Assembly: GCA_963854735.1 (NCBI GenBank)
Contig: OY978111.1
Location: forward strand, 1 to 40,000
DNA length: 40,000 nt
DNA from: Marvania coccoides
Lineage: Eukaryota; Chlorophyta; Trebouxiophyceae; Chlorellales; Chlorellaceae
Reading direction: 5' to 3'
Positions 8,252 through 20,209 of this stretch are shown piece by piece. The notes beneath the pieces were generated by a model, which was given only the letters and a program-made list of their open reading frames with translations, made no database searches and was not told the DNA's origin. A program made the translations under genes and the position numbers. Position 1 is the stretch's first letter, and each line of letters starts with the position of its first letter.

Positions 8252-8695
8252 AGTAAATTATTAAAAAGTATTGAAGATGCGTGTTAGATGACTTGAAAAA
8301 AAAATTCCTTATGCTTTTTTGTTATGATTTTTTCTCAGTAGATCAAAATCAAACCTGTTTCCTGACGTAATAAAAAAGCTGATTTTCGCTCAATGGGATC
8401 ATGTAAATGATTGATTTTAGCCTTTGAACACGAATGTTGGTTGATTAAGTCGAATAACAAAAAAGAGTGGAAAGAGCCTAGACGCGCGTAGATTTTTGCT
8501 TTCAAGAAGTTATTGTACTTTTTCAAATTACAAAGTGCAGTGAAGCTGCCTTTTCCACAAGGCAACCCTATATTGCTTGAGGTAAAACCGTCAAGGCCAA
8601 ATTGGTTGGCGCATCGGGCAAAGCCCGCAAGGGGTTTTTGTGACGAAAGGTGAGAAAATTTTTTTTGCGGTACAATAAGAACGCAACAATCTAAT
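8252..8695. other. Repeat-bearing spacer ftsH to tRNA-Thr
   Basis: 444 bases. An open frame on the minus strand (8335-8565) shows no recognisable domain. GC-rich dispersed-repeat fragments such as CGGGCAAAGCCCGCAAG fill about 8570-8640. No gene is supported. Confidence 0.5.
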
Positions 8696-8768
8696 GCCTT
8701 TTTAACTCAGTAGGTAGAGTATTTGCATGGTAAGCAAAAAGTCACCGGTTCAAATCCGGTAAAAGGCT
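8696..8768 (+). tRNA. trnT(GGU): tRNA-Thr(GGU)
   Basis: The acceptor GCCTTTT pairs with AAAAGGC and the anticodon loop ATGGTAA holds GGT. The discriminator T lies within the cysA stop codon on the other strand, so the two genes overlap tail to tail by 2 bases. A second threonine tRNA (UGU) is at 25980. Confidence 0.94.
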
Positions 8769-9486
8769 ATTCATGATTTATTTTATCTAAAAAACTTCCG
8801 ACAAAAGAATTTGCTGGATGATCAATTACCTCTTGAGGTGTACCGATTTGAGCAATAGCTCCTTTCTCTAATACCACAATTTCATGAGCCAATTCGAATG
8901 CTTCAATATGATCGTGCGTCACGAAGACTGTTGTTAGAGAAATATGGTGATGTAAATGTCGAAGCCAATTCCGTAATTGTTTTCGAATTTTTGCATCTAA
9001 AGCAGCAAACGGTTCATCTAATAATAACACTTTAGGTTCTACAGCTAAAGCACGAGCTAAAGCGACACGTTGCCGTTGTCCTCCTGAAAGTTGATGCGGA
9101 TATCGGTCCCGAAAGGTATCTAATTGCATTAATTGTAGTAATTCATGAACACGCTGTTGTTTTTTTTCGGAACTAACTTTTCGAATGTCGAGGCCAAAAG
9201 CAATATTTTGCGCCACAGTCAGATGAGGAAATAAGGCGTAATTTTGAAAAACAAACCCCATTTCTCTATTTTGTAAAGGAACATGTGTCGTATTTTCACC
9301 ATCCACCCAGATTCGACCAGAATCAGGTTTGTCAAGACCAGCTAAAACTCGTAATAAAGTGGATTTACCAGACCCAGAAGGACCTACTAAAGCAACTAAA
9401 GACCCATTTTTAATTTCCAGATTCACTTGATGTAAAGCTTGGAAAGAGTCAAATTTTTTTGAAATATTTTCTATTAAAATACTCAT
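8767..9486 (-). CDS. cysA: Sulfate ABC transporter ATP-binding protein CysA
   Basis: 239 aa. ATPase of the plastid sulfate importer, working with permeases such as CysT (34116-34970). Walker [10 protein letters not shown] at 35-43, Q-loop Gln81, signature LSGGQRQR at 133-140, Walker B VLLLDEP at 153-159 and H-loop His191 are all intact. It lacks the longer C-terminal extension of bacterial CysA (about 340-365 aa). The start at [12 protein letters not shown] aligns with bacterial CysA. An in-frame ATG at 9504 lies 10 bases after GAGGAG and is a serious alternative (245 aa). It follows accD on the same strand. Confidence 0.92.
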   Translation of the reverse strand: MSILIENISKKFDSFQALHQVNLEIKNGSLVALVGPSGSGKSTLLRVLAGLDKPDSGRIWVDGENTTHVPLQNREMGFVFQNYALFPHLTVAQNIAFGLDIRKVSSEKKQQRVHELLQLMQLDTFRDRYPHQLSGGQRQRVALARALAVEPKVLLLDEPFAALDAKIRKQLRNWLRHLHHHISLTTVFVTHDHIEAFELAHEIVVLEKGAIAQIGTPQEVIDHPANSFVGSFLDKINHE

Positions 9487-9515
9487 AAAAATAGTTCTTC
9501 TCATATATAGTATAC

Positions 9516-9595
9516 TCCTCTTCTCATTCACATGCGAGCGTCATTGACGGTCAAAGACCCCAGTCTGATGGTACACAAAGAATGTGAGAAGAGGA
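9516..9595. repeat. Inverted repeat in the accD-cysA spacer
   Basis: 11-bp arms TCCTCTTCTCA (9516-9526) and TGAGAAGAGGA (9585-9595) flank a degenerate family-A repeat near 9546. The left arm contains, as its complement, the GAGGAG that may serve cysA translation, so the fold could hide that site. Confidence 0.45.
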
Positions 9596-9664
9596 AAAGG
9601 TCTGCGTTGAGCCTCTTTAAGAGGCACATTAGCGCAGTTTTCAGAAGGCCGTCTAAATTCTTTT

Positions 9665-10837
9665 TTAGTCTTCAAAAGAAGTAGGATTTAAAAAATCAGC
9701 ACGTACTTGAAATTTTTTTTTCGATGGATTTAACCAACGGGTTTGACTGTCTTGGTTTGAAGCAAGTTCAATTGCCTTTGTAAGAAGATCATTTTCATGA
9801 GTAAATTTTTTTTCTTCAAATCGATTTAAAAGATCTTCAAATTCGAGTAAACTGTTTTTAAAATTAGGACTGTCAGAACCATTCGCGAAACGGCGTAATT
9901 GTTCTTCACGTACTTTTGTTAATGGACCTCGTTGACCATAAGGAATACTTCCACAAATTTTCATTGGAGCTTCTTTATATAATGTAATAGTTTCTGAAAG
10001 AGCTTGTTTTAAGAAAGATCTTGGAACAATTAAATCTAAGAGTCCGTGATGAAGTAAATATTCCGATGTTTGGAAATCATCTGGAAGTTGTTCTTGTAAA
10101 GTTTGCTCAATCACTCGTCGGCCAGCGAAACCAATTAAGGCTTTTGGTTCTGCAAAAATTAAATCACCTAACATCGCAAAACTGGCTGTAACGCCGCCAG
10201 TGGTTGGTGATGTGAGTACAGCAATATATAAAAGTTTGGCACAATTCTGATGAACATGCAAAGCACCCGATATTTTGGCCATCTGCATTAAACTTAGAAT
10301 GCCTTCTTGCATTCGTGCTCCACCTGAAGCACAAACTAAAATTAATGGTAAGCCTTCCATTGTTGCATATTCGATTAAGCGAGTTATTTTTTCCCCAACA
10401 ACAGATCCCATACTACCGCCCATGAAATTAAAATCCATGACCCCTAATGCTACAGGAATCCCATCTAAAATACCTGTTCCAGTTTGAACACTATCTTGTA
10501 ATCCTGTACGTTCTTGAGCTTCTTTTAAGCGTTCTGTATAATTTTTTTGATCACGAAATTCCAGGGGATCGCAGGGTGACACTGTTTCGTCTAACGGATG
10601 CCACGTGCTTGCATCGATTAAATAGTCAATACGTTCAGTACTATTCATTTGTAAATGATAGCCACAGCCAAAACAAACTCTTTGATTTTCTTTTAAATGC
10701 TTGATATAGAGAATAACTCCACAATGATCGCATCGTGTCCAAAGACCTTGACTTCCGTCTGTATCGGGATGGCTGTATTTTGGTGCATTCAATAATTTCA
10801 ATTTTCGTTGATCTTCAATCCAAGAAAGAATCGACAT
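9665..10837 (-). CDS. accD: Acetyl-CoA carboxylase carboxyltransferase beta subunit
   Basis: 390 aa. Stromal subunit that transfers carboxyl from carboxybiotin to acetyl-CoA, making malonyl-CoA for fatty-acid synthesis. An N-terminal C4 zinc finger is visible (Cys36, Cys39, Cys55, Cys58). The crotonase-like core follows, with [33 protein letters not shown] and [19 protein letters not shown] 10837 ([14 protein letters not shown]) is chosen over upstream in-frame ATGs because it matches bacterial AccD starts and the upstream part is repeat-like. The tail beyond about residue 310 is variable. No frameshift was seen. Confidence 0.96.
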   Translation of the reverse strand: MSILSWIEDQRKLKLLNAPKYSHPDTDGSQGLWTRCDHCGVILYIKHLKENQRVCFGCGYHLQMNSTERIDYLIDASTWHPLDETVSPCDPLEFRDQKNYTERLKEAQERTGLQDSVQTGTGILDGIPVALGVMDFNFMGGSMGSVVGEKITRLIEYATMEGLPLILVCASGGARMQEGILSLMQMAKISGALHVHQNCAKLLYIAVLTSPTTGGVTASFAMLGDLIFAEPKALIGFAGRRVIEQTLQEQLPDDFQTSEYLLHHGLLDLIVPRSFLKQALSETITLYKEAPMKICGSIPYGQRGPLTKVREEQLRRFANGSDSPNFKNSLLEFEDLLNRFEEKKFTHENDLLTKAIELASNQDSQTRWLNPSKKKFQVRADFLNPTSFED

Positions 10838-11391
10838 AATAGTTTTATTTATATTATATGTTGTGTTATTGTGCAACAAGATTTTTGTCTGTTGTACAAC
10901 ACAATACATGCCTAACATGATTGCGCCGCCAATGGTGGGCACCTGGTGTGCTTCGCACGCTGCGACAGCTTAGCTGTCTAGGTAATTTGATCTTAGATCA
11001 ATATAATCCCTCATGCATCAAAAAATTTTGATGAGGAAGTGCAATACTAAGTCTTAATATTAGCCGAGCTATAACTATACTACTCCAAGGCAATTCAAAA
11101 TTGCTTGCGTTCTTCAACCACCAAAGTGTTAAAAACGCTACTGCACTAAAGGTGCCCGTGAGATTTCCCATTAAGGGAGGAACGCATTCTTTTTCAAGAG
11201 AATAAGAATCGTGCGTTCCTAAGATCTAAGGTTTCAAGAATAGAAAATAACCCAAGATTGCTTAACTTCATAGAAGGTCACAATTACTTGACTTCTTGAA
11301 ACGACAAGGCATTTAAAATGCTTGCGATTTTACCGCCAAGGCACTCATAGATTGCTTGTGGTAAAACCGCATCGGGCAAAGCCCGCAAGAA
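10838..11391. other. Repeat-rich spacer psaI to accD
   Basis: 554 bases without a supported gene. It contains a CATCAAAA/TTTTGATG hairpin (11016-11033), the palindrome TGATCTTAGATCA near 10988, and an IR with AGGAACGCATTC near 11180. A cluster of GC-rich dispersed repeats lies at 11310-11390, similar to those at 8570-8640 and 20090-20190. Confidence 0.55.
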
Positions 11392-11502
11392 TTAGTTAAT
11401 CTGCTCTTTTTCAATATATAAAAACATTGAAGCCATAGCTACAGCTGGAAATACAAGTCCTACTAAAGGAACTAAAATACTTGGCAAATCTTGAGCACTC
11501 AT
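11392..11502 (-). CDS. psaI: Photosystem I subunit VIII (PsaI)
   Basis: 36 aa, normal length. Single-helix PSI subunit that helps anchor PsaL. Hallmark [20 protein letters not shown] with end [15 protein letters not shown] lies about 8 bases before the ATG. It is upstream of accD on the same strand, an arrangement also seen in land plants (accD-psaI neighbours) but in the opposite order. Confidence 0.95.
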   Translation of the reverse strand: MSAQDLPSILVPLVGLVFPAVAMASMFLYIEKEQIN

Positions 11503-11655
11503 AGAAAATATTCTCCTTTTAACTTTTTCAAGTGGAGATCTCAAAAACACCGTCTCTGAAAAAACCCACACTTGATAGATTAAAACTAGGTAAACTTGAA
11601 TATATTATACCGAGAAAGTACTGAAAGAAAAAGAGTTTTTGTCAAATTCAAATTT

Positions 11656-11728
11656 TAGGCCCTACCGGATTCGAACCGATGACCCGCTGCTTGTAAGGCA
11701 GCCGCTCTACCAGCTGAGCTAAAGGCCT
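11656..11728 (-). tRNA. trnV(UAC): tRNA-Val(UAC)
   Basis: The acceptor AGGCCTT pairs with AGGGCCT and the anticodon loop CTTACAA holds TAC. The discriminator is A. It is uninterrupted, without the intron of land plants. Confidence 0.94.
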
Positions 11729-11987
11729 TTAATATTTAAATGAAATATAACAGTTTTCTTTTGAAAATGCAAACCTAAATTCTTATTATAGTTGAAGAGT
11801 TTATCCGTTTTTTTGTAACACGAAGATATCTAACGGTGAAAGCATCTATCTTTTTATTGGAAGATACGATAAAAATCTAAAAGTTATGGATTTCCGTTTT
11901 AACCTACTATAAATTAGTTCATCATTTATTTTACTAGTTATCTTGTAAAAATACAAATAAATTGTAATTTAGTTGAAAAAATAATTT

Positions 11988-12059
11988 TGAGCTCAGTAGG
12001 ATTTGAACCTACATTAGAAACTTAGAAGGTTCCTGTCCTATCCCTTAGACGATGAGCCC
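11988..12059 (-). tRNA. trnR(UCU): tRNA-Arg(UCU)
   Basis: The acceptor GGGCTCA pairs with TGAGCTC with one G-U. The anticodon loop CTTCTAA carries TCT, and the discriminator is A. T-arm GTAGG-TTCAAAT-CCTAC. Confidence 0.94.
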
Positions 12060-12245
12060 GTATGTACTAACTAGATGAACCCTTGACGATAAACCCGCAG
12101 GCAATCAGTGATTGCCTTGCGTGCTTTGCAAGATGCGGCAGCTTAACTGCGCTTGAGTATTATAAGGAGCAGCCTAGTTTTACTTTGGATTAAAATATCC
12201 CACATTATAAAATCTAAAAAATTATAATTTACTCTGTAGTATATT

Positions 12246-12309
12246 TTTGTATAGCTGATGCCTAGTAACTATTCTAATAAAGAACAATGCGATGTATCAG
12301 CTATACAAA
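12246..12309. terminator. Stem-loop 3' of chlI
   Basis: 14-bp perfect arms TTTGTATAGCTGAT (12246-12259) and their complement (12296-12309) begin 18 bases after the chlI stop on the minus strand. Likely mRNA 3'-end determinant. Confidence 0.65.
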
Positions 12310-12326
12310 GTATTTAAAAGTCCGCT

Positions 12327-13394
12327 TTATGAACTATACCCAAAAACGCGTTTGAAGATATCACGTACTTTATCTCCAGAATCAATAGATTCTAATGGAT
12401 CTTTACGAAGTCGGTGTCGTAAACACAGTGGAATAATACGGTAAATATCTTCAGGTGTCACAGTTGTATGCCCTTCAAAAGCGGCTAACGCTTTACTTGC
12501 CCGATTTGTTACAAGATCTCCACGTAATCCATCAACATCGAGTTCCGAACAAATTTGAGAAATTTTCACCCGAAAATCATAATCAATTTGAACTTCTGGG
12601 AGAAGTTTTCGTGCTGCAATAATTTGTGTTGATAAAAGATCCTGCGAATCTTGATAAGATTTTCGAAATTCAACTGGTGCTGCATCAAAATCTGCACGCT
12701 GTTCTACAATCTGAACTCGGAGATTTGGTTCTTTTACGGTCCCGATTTGAGCATGCATTCCAAATCGATCTAAGAGTTGTGGTCGAAGTTCACCTTCTTC
12801 AGGGTTTCCTGAACCTACAAGAATAAAACGCGCCGGGTGACTGATCGAAATTCCTTCACGTTCCACTGTATTCCACCCAGAAGCAGCGGAATCTAAAAGA
12901 ACATCAACTAAATGATCATCTAAGAGATTCACCTCATCAACATATAGAATACCACGATTGGCTTTGGCTAAAAGCCCAGGTTCAAACGCTTTCACACCTT
13001 CAGTTAAGGCTTTTTCAATATCAATGGTGCCGCACACTCGATCTTCTGTAGCCCCTAACGGTAAATCAACCATTGTGATTTTTTTGTTAACAATCGGCAA
13101 AGCTTCTTGTTTTTGAAGACGTTGGCGAACTTCTTGACTCATAAGTTCAGGATCTTTTGGATCAGAATTAAAAGGGTCATCGGCTACCACTTCAATTTCC
13201 GGTAAAAGATCGACAAGGGCTCTTACAGTTGTAGATTTCCCTGTGCCACGATCTCCCATAATCATTACGCCACCGATTTTAGGGTCGATCACATTTAAAA
13301 TTAAAGCCAGTTTCATTTCCTCTTGACCAACAATGGCAGTGAAAGGAAATACTGGACGCGCTTGTTCTAATGAATTTTCAATACTTGGGCTCAT
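12327..13394 (-). CDS. chlI: Magnesium chelatase subunit ChlI
   Basis: 355 aa. AAA+ subunit of the ChlI-ChlD-ChlH enzyme that inserts Mg into protoporphyrin IX, the first committed step of chlorophyll synthesis. Walker [10 protein letters not shown] at 48-56 and Walker [12 protein letters not shown] are intact, followed by [25 protein letters not shown] in two parts of the usual spacing and the arginine region [15 protein letters not shown]. Full length, [18 protein letters not shown] start. It is divergent from petA across a repeat-rich 539-base spacer and ends in a strong hairpin. Confidence 0.97.
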   Translation of the reverse strand: MSPSIENSLEQARPVFPFTAIVGQEEMKLALILNVIDPKIGGVMIMGDRGTGKSTTVRALVDLLPEIEVVADDPFNSDPKDPELMSQEVRQRLQKQEALPIVNKKITMVDLPLGATEDRVCGTIDIEKALTEGVKAFEPGLLAKANRGILYVDEVNLLDDHLVDVLLDSAASGWNTVEREGISISHPARFILVGSGNPEEGELRPQLLDRFGMHAQIGTVKEPNLRVQIVEQRADFDAAPVEFRKSYQDSQDLLSTQIIAARKLLPEVQIDYDFRVKISQICSELDVDGLRGDLVTNRASKALAAFEGHTTVTPEDIYRIIPLCLRHRLRKDPLESIDSGDKVRDIFKRVFGYSS

Positions 13395-13933
13395 ATACTC
13401 GTTCGAATTAAAAAAAAATTTAAAGGTTTTTTCTCACAGTGAGGTCTGCGAAGTTATTGGGAATATTTTCTCTGCACTAAAGTAGGTTGTTCCAGATTAA
13501 AACAGACCCGCACTCCGAAGGAGGACAAAACAAGTGGTAAATTTCTTATTACAAACCATTATATCGAATTTTTATCAAAAAATCAATTTTTCATAAGTGT
13601 GCCTGTTGTGTAGCTAATGCATGAACGTCGCGAATACATTTGCGGTCAAAGACCGCAATAAATCTTGTATTTAAATAATTAAAAGCACAATGCATGCTAT
13701 GCATGACTGTGGAAGACGGCCACTGTAGCACTGTAGACGGCGTTTCCATTGTACGAAGCACAGCTTCGCAGCCAAATATAATAGTATAAAAACGATACGA
13801 AGTTCCCAGCTCGCTAGCGATTTTTATTCACATAGGGTATAATATACCACTGAAGAATCATATCAAAAAAAAAAACAAAAAAATATTCGTTTTTTGAGAA
13901 GAAAATTTCACTTATTGCGTTTTAAACTCCCCT
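13395..13933. other. Divergent chlI/petA spacer with repeats
   Basis: 539 bases, no gene. It holds family A TGCGGTCAAAGACCGCA (13641-13657), family D AATGCATGC/GCATG (about 13689-13706) and family C (about 13753-13773). A TATAAT at 13838-13843 about 90 bases before petA is a candidate -10 box without a clear -35. Confidence 0.55.
13641..13657. repeat. Dispersed repeat family A (reference copy)
   Basis: A 17-base near-perfect palindrome TGCGGTCAAAGACCGCA with a 3-base loop. Other good copies: 23002-23016, 27716-27730 (inverted) and 28386-28400 (inverted). Degenerate copies lie near 9546 and 27248, and an interrupted copy at about 23413-23453. Confidence 0.85.
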
Positions 13934-14872
13934 ATGAAAATTTCAATTCGACATTTTCTTGCTGTGATCGTTAGTGGACTTGCAACATTCACTCTGACAA
14001 CGTCAGCGAATGCATATCCTATTTTCGCTCAACAAAATTATGCCAATCCTCGTGAAGCAAATGGCCGCCTTGTGTGTGCGAATTGTCATCTTGCACAAAA
14101 ACCTGTAGAAATTGAAGTGCCTCAAGCCGTTTTACCAAACACGGTTTTTGAAGCAGTGGTTAAAATACCATATGACAAACAAATTAAACAAGTTGTCGCA
14201 AACGGTAAAAAAGGTGACCTCAATGTAGGTGCCGTTTTAATTTTACCTGAAGGATTTGAAATTGCTCCACCGGATCGAATTCCAGAAGAAATGAAAGCCA
14301 AAGTGGGCAAACTTTATTTCCAACCATATACGCCAGAGAAGAAAAATATTCTCGTGGTTGGTCCTGTTCCAGGGAAAAAATACAGTGAAATGGTGTTTCC
14401 AATTTTAGCTCCAGATCCTGCTACAAACAAATTAGTTTCTTATCTTAAATACCCAATCTATATAGGTGGAAATCGAGGACGTGGACAGGTGTATCCTGAT
14501 GGTTCGAAAAGTAATAATACAGTATATACTGCTTCTGCGGCTGGCACAATTTCTTCAATTGAACCGATTGAACCGAAAGGTGGCTTTACTGTTTCAATTC
14601 AAACAGCTTCTGGTAACACTGTCGTTGATACACTTCCACCAGGACCGGAAGTGATTATTAAAGTTGGTGATAAAGTTCAAGCAGATCAAGCCCTCACCAT
14701 TAATCCAAATGTTGGTGGTTTTGGTCAAACCGAAACAGAAATTGTAATTCAAAATCCAGCTCGTATTCAAGGCCTCTTAGTCTTCTTTGCGTTTGTTCTT
14801 TTAGCACAAGTTTTCCTTGTTCTTAAGAAAAAACAATTTGAAAAAGTTCAACTTGCTGAAATGAATTTCTAA
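13934..14872 (+). CDS. petA: Cytochrome f precursor
   Basis: 312 aa. c-type cytochrome of the b6f complex that passes electrons to plastocyanin or cytochrome c6. A signal peptide of about 27 residues ends in ANA before YPIFAQQ, where the Tyr amino group becomes a heme ligand. The heme-binding CANCH is at 48-52. A C-terminal membrane anchor covers about residues 279-298, followed by [16 protein letters not shown]. No Shine-Dalgarno sequence before the ATG. petL and petG follow on the same strand. Confidence 0.98.
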   Translation: MKISIRHFLAVIVSGLATFTLTTSANAYPIFAQQNYANPREANGRLVCANCHLAQKPVEIEVPQAVLPNTVFEAVVKIPYDKQIKQVVANGKKGDLNVGAVLILPEGFEIAPPDRIPEEMKAKVGKLYFQPYTPEKKNILVVGPVPGKKYSEMVFPILAPDPATNKLVSYLKYPIYIGGNRGRGQVYPDGSKSNNTVYTASAAGTISSIEPIEPKGGFTVSIQTASGNTVVDTLPPGPEVIIKVGDKVQADQALTINPNVGGFGQTETEIVIQNPARIQGLLVFFAFVLLAQVFLVLKKKQFEKVQLAEMNF

Positions 14873-14973
14873 CCAATTCATATGTGGAGCTTTTCTCCGC
14901 AATCAGTGTGAACAATTGAAGATATTAAAAAATCTTTGTAATTACGAAGAAGTAGAAAGACGAGGAAATGTTT

Positions 14974-15069
14974 ATGGCGACTGTGTTTAGTTATATTGTA
15001 TTATTGTTTGGGGCGTTACTTGTGACGCTTACATTCTATATCGCTCTTGTTAAGGTAAAATTAATTTAG
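14974..15069 (+). CDS. petL: Cytochrome b6f subunit 6 (PetL)
   Basis: 31 aa, one membrane helix, normal for the family. It stabilises the b6f complex. Translation MATVFSYIVLLFGALLVTLT continues to the end FYIALVKVKLI. ATG 14974 is chosen because GAGGA (14962-14966) is 7 bases upstream; an in-frame ATG at 14968 lies too close to it. Located between petA and petG. Confidence 0.92.
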   Translation: MATVFSYIVLLFGALLVTLTFYIALVKVKLI

Positions 15070-15078
15070 GATTTAGCT

Positions 15079-15192
15079 ATGGTAGAACTGTTATTATCAG
15101 GTATTGTCTTAGGACTTGTGCCAGTGACGATTGCTGGCTTATTTGTAACTGCGTATTTACAGTACCGACGCGGTGATCAACTTAATATTTAA
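15079..15192 (+). CDS. petG: Cytochrome b6f subunit 5 (PetG)
   Basis: 37 aa. Single-helix subunit required for b6f assembly. [20 protein letters not shown] and the end [12 protein letters not shown] are diagnostic. It starts 9 bases after the petL stop. Confidence 0.97.
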   Translation: MVELLLSGIVLGLVPVTIAGLFVTAYLQYRRGDQLNI

Positions 15193-15610
15193 GACGACTC
15201 TCCTTGGCGGTATCGCAACCTTGGCGGTTTCACCGCATGCGCCAATGAAACTGTCCATACGTTGTGTCACTTTTTTGTGTCTCTTTGTTTCCAATCAAAA
15301 AGACGTACTGACGTAAAAGTTTTAAAACAAGTTGAAAAACCCTTGCGTGCTTCGCACGGTGCGCCAGCTTTGCTGGCCTTGGTCGTTTTGGACCTCTTCC
15401 AGCTTCTCCTTGGCGGTGTTTTGTGTTGCTTCGCAACACAATGACCGCAAGCATGCGCAGCATGTATTGAAATGGAGATTCGTAAGGGAGAGGTTATTTT
15501 TATTCTGTTATAGATGTCTCGTCGTCGTCATAGTAATTGATATGCTGCTCCGCAGCACAAAAGAAATGGGTCCTAATAAGATAATAAGACGTCAGTCTTT
15601 TGATTTTGTA

Positions 15611-15640
15611 AATTTGATGTTTTAAAGTTGACATCAAATT
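15611..15640. terminator. Hairpin downstream of petG
   Basis: 10-bp perfect arms AATTTGATGT and ACATCAAATT with a 10-base loop are followed by TTATTTT. A candidate 3' end for petA-petL-petG transcripts, though 418 bases after the petG stop. Confidence 0.45.
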
Positions 15641-16467
15641 TTATTTTAAGTCATAGTAGCCTTTTTGGTATATACCTTTTTTGTTTTTAGTGAATCTCCA
15701 TTTTTTGTTTTAGATCAGTGTATTCACCTATACGGGCAATTTGGAGAAAGACGTACTTGGGGCTTTACCAATGTCGGTGGTTGCCGGCTACCATTGTTGC
15801 CAGCATTGCGAGCACTTGACTCGCAGGGATTAACATCGTAGGGAGCATACTCCGTTTAGTTTAAAGTTAGGTACAACACGCTTCTCGGAAGAAAAAAATA
15901 GCTTTGTGTGAAGGAAGTCAATATTTAAAAGGATTAAACATACTTTATCAGCGCGTCAGAACGTGTTTACGGGGCTTTAAATAAACAAAATAATGAATCC
16001 ATAACAAAGGTAGCTTTACGGCCATAGGAGCCCAAATATGGTCTAATACGAGATGGCCTATATCGCCACGACCACAATGATCAATGTGAGTCACTTAGAC
16101 CAAGATGAAGAAGAAGACTCTCTTTACGAGAATTACAGTGAAAGAGACAAAGACAGAGATAAAGTCTAGCTTCGACTCACCGAGACATTCTTAGTCTGAC
16201 TTTTACTGTGGAAACCACACCCCAAACAAACTACCTATCTAAAAGTACATTAAGGATCTATGTCCATATAGTATCGGGAAAGTGTCAATTTCGCACCGAT
16301 GAAATTTTTACAAAACAGATATATTTAACGCTCTTAAAAAATACAACATGTATTTTCCGTGGATTCCCGTTTTATAAAAAAGTTCAGACAAAACACTTTG
16401 GGGGCTTTGCCCAATGCGCCAGCAAAGCTAGTATTCTGTCTGTCTACGAGCATAAAAAACTAGTAAG

Positions 16468-16497
16468 TTGAAAACAGCCCCAAAAGCAGCGTATACT
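16468..16497 (+). promoter_or_regulatory. Candidate psbD promoter
   Basis: TTGAAA (16468-16473), 18 bases, TATACT (16492-16497). It would give a leader of about 130 bases before psbD. Confidence 0.6.
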
Positions 16498-16541
16498 ATT
16501 TTATGCATAAACAAACAAAAATTTTCTATTGGATTTCATAA

Positions 16542-19062
<2,521 letters not shown>

Positions 19063-19128
19063 ATTTTTCTATTGTGCTCCAAAAGAGCGCATCATAACGG
19101 ATTTTTTAATCAATCTCTTGTACCCTTC

Positions 19129-19157
19129 ATCATAAAATTGTTTTGTGATTTTATGAT
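19129..19157. terminator. Hairpin 3' of psbC (family B-like)
   Basis: 10-bp arms ATCATAAAAT and ATTTTATGAT with a 9-base loop, about 65 bases after psbC. The sequence belongs to dispersed family B, suggesting that repeats serve as 3' ends. Confidence 0.55.
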
Positions 19158-19319
19158 AAAGTAGCACAGGTATTCCGTCTCTAATGTCTTGATCATCGAC
19201 GCATGTAAATGCTTCGAAGAAGGCATTAGAGACACAATTTATTTTTGCCCACTAAGACAGGGTAACGAAGCCATACTTCACAGAAATAAAGCAGCCAAAT
19301 TAATATAATAAAAAGATTC

Positions 19320-19346
19320 TTGAAATTTTAAGTACTTTTCTATACA
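19320..19346 (+). promoter_or_regulatory. Possible tRNA-Ser promoter
   Basis: TTGAAA (19320-19325), a short 15-base spacer and TATACA (19341-19346), 13 bases before the tRNA. The spacing is below optimum, so this is tentative. Confidence 0.35.
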
Positions 19347-19358
19347 CTTTTCCAAAAG

Positions 19359-19446
19359 GGAGAGATGACCGAGAGGCCGATGGTAGCGCATTGCTAATGC
19401 GCCGTAGTCCAAAAGATTACCGAGGGTTCGAATCCCTCTCTCTCCG
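19359..19446 (+). tRNA. trnS(GCU): tRNA-Ser(GCU)
   Basis: 88 nt class II tRNA. The acceptor GGAGAGA pairs with TCTCTCC and the discriminator is G. Anticodon stem GCGCA/TGCGC encloses TTGCTAA. A long variable arm is present. Confidence 0.95.
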
Positions 19447-19758
19447 ATAAGTTCCGTATCCTATGAAAATGTAATAATAAAACAATAAATTGATGTTTTA
19501 TTTACTAAAAGTCTTTCTTCGAAGCGCAGCTTTGCTGCCCAAGATAAATTGCTGTTTCTTTGATTTTTCTAGCCAATTTATCAAACTTACTCTCTGAGGA
19601 TTCAAAAAAATTTATTTTATTTGAAGCCTAAATCAGCTTTGTTTAAGTATAATTATCGGTCAATTAAATACATAGAAATTAAGGCTGTTTAAGTGTTTGC
19701 TTAATAAAAATATAAAAAATTTCTCCTTGAAAAAATGAAATGTTTATCAAATAAAATT
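19447..19758. other. Spacer tRNA-Ser to tRNA-Gly(GCC)
   Basis: 312 bases. It contains a family C repeat at about 19517-19540 (CTTCGAAGCGCAGCTTTGC) and otherwise AT-rich sequence. No gene seen. Confidence 0.6.
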
Positions 19759-19830
19759 AGCGGGTAACGCGAGTCGAACGCGCGACATGCACCTTGGCAA
19801 GGTGCCGCTCTACCACTGAGCTATACCCGC
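19759..19830 (-). tRNA. trnG(GCC): tRNA-Gly(GCC)
   Basis: The acceptor GCGGGTA pairs with TACCCGC and the anticodon loop TTGCCAA holds GCC. The T-arm CGCG-region is GC-rich. The discriminator is T. Confidence 0.94.
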
Positions 19831-19873
19831 AGAGGGAAAAAAATGGTTTTGTGTGATCTAAAATCGGAACACT

Positions 19874-19947
19874 TGCCTGCGACTAGATTCGAACTAGTGA
19901 CATTCCGCGTATGAGACGGACGCTCTAACCAACTGAGCTACGCAGGC
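19874..19947 (-). tRNA. trnMe(CAU): Elongator tRNA-Met(CAU)
   Basis: 74 nt. The acceptor GCCTGCG pairs with CGCAGGC, whose full first pair argues against initiator tRNA. Anticodon loop CTCATAC. It differs clearly from the tRNA-Ile(CAU) at 29507, which has GCATCCA acceptor arms. Confidence 0.9.
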
Positions 19948-20209
19948 AATTACAAAACATTGTACCGGAGAGATCTAAAAAAAGCAACTTATTTTTCGTG
20001 GTGATTTTCTATTGACAAAAGTTTTTTTAGCTAAAATAACACTTTCGATGTCGGAGCTTATGCGGTTTTTTATCGCATTTGCTCCACATCAAGGTCTACG
20101 AAGCTATACTTCGCAGAAGTTATTTAAAATGCTTGCGGTGAAACCGCAAAGGCAATCGTCGATTGCTTGAGCACCTAGGGTGCCCAAGTGTAAAAAAAAA
20201 AAAGAGAGA

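Noticed and set aside
8335..8565. 76-codon minus-strand frame after ftsH
   Set aside because: No motif, no good ribosome site, and repeat sequence at one end.
15700..16400. rnpB, tmRNA or group II intron in the large spacer
   Set aside because: No conserved core sequences of these RNAs were recognised on either strand.
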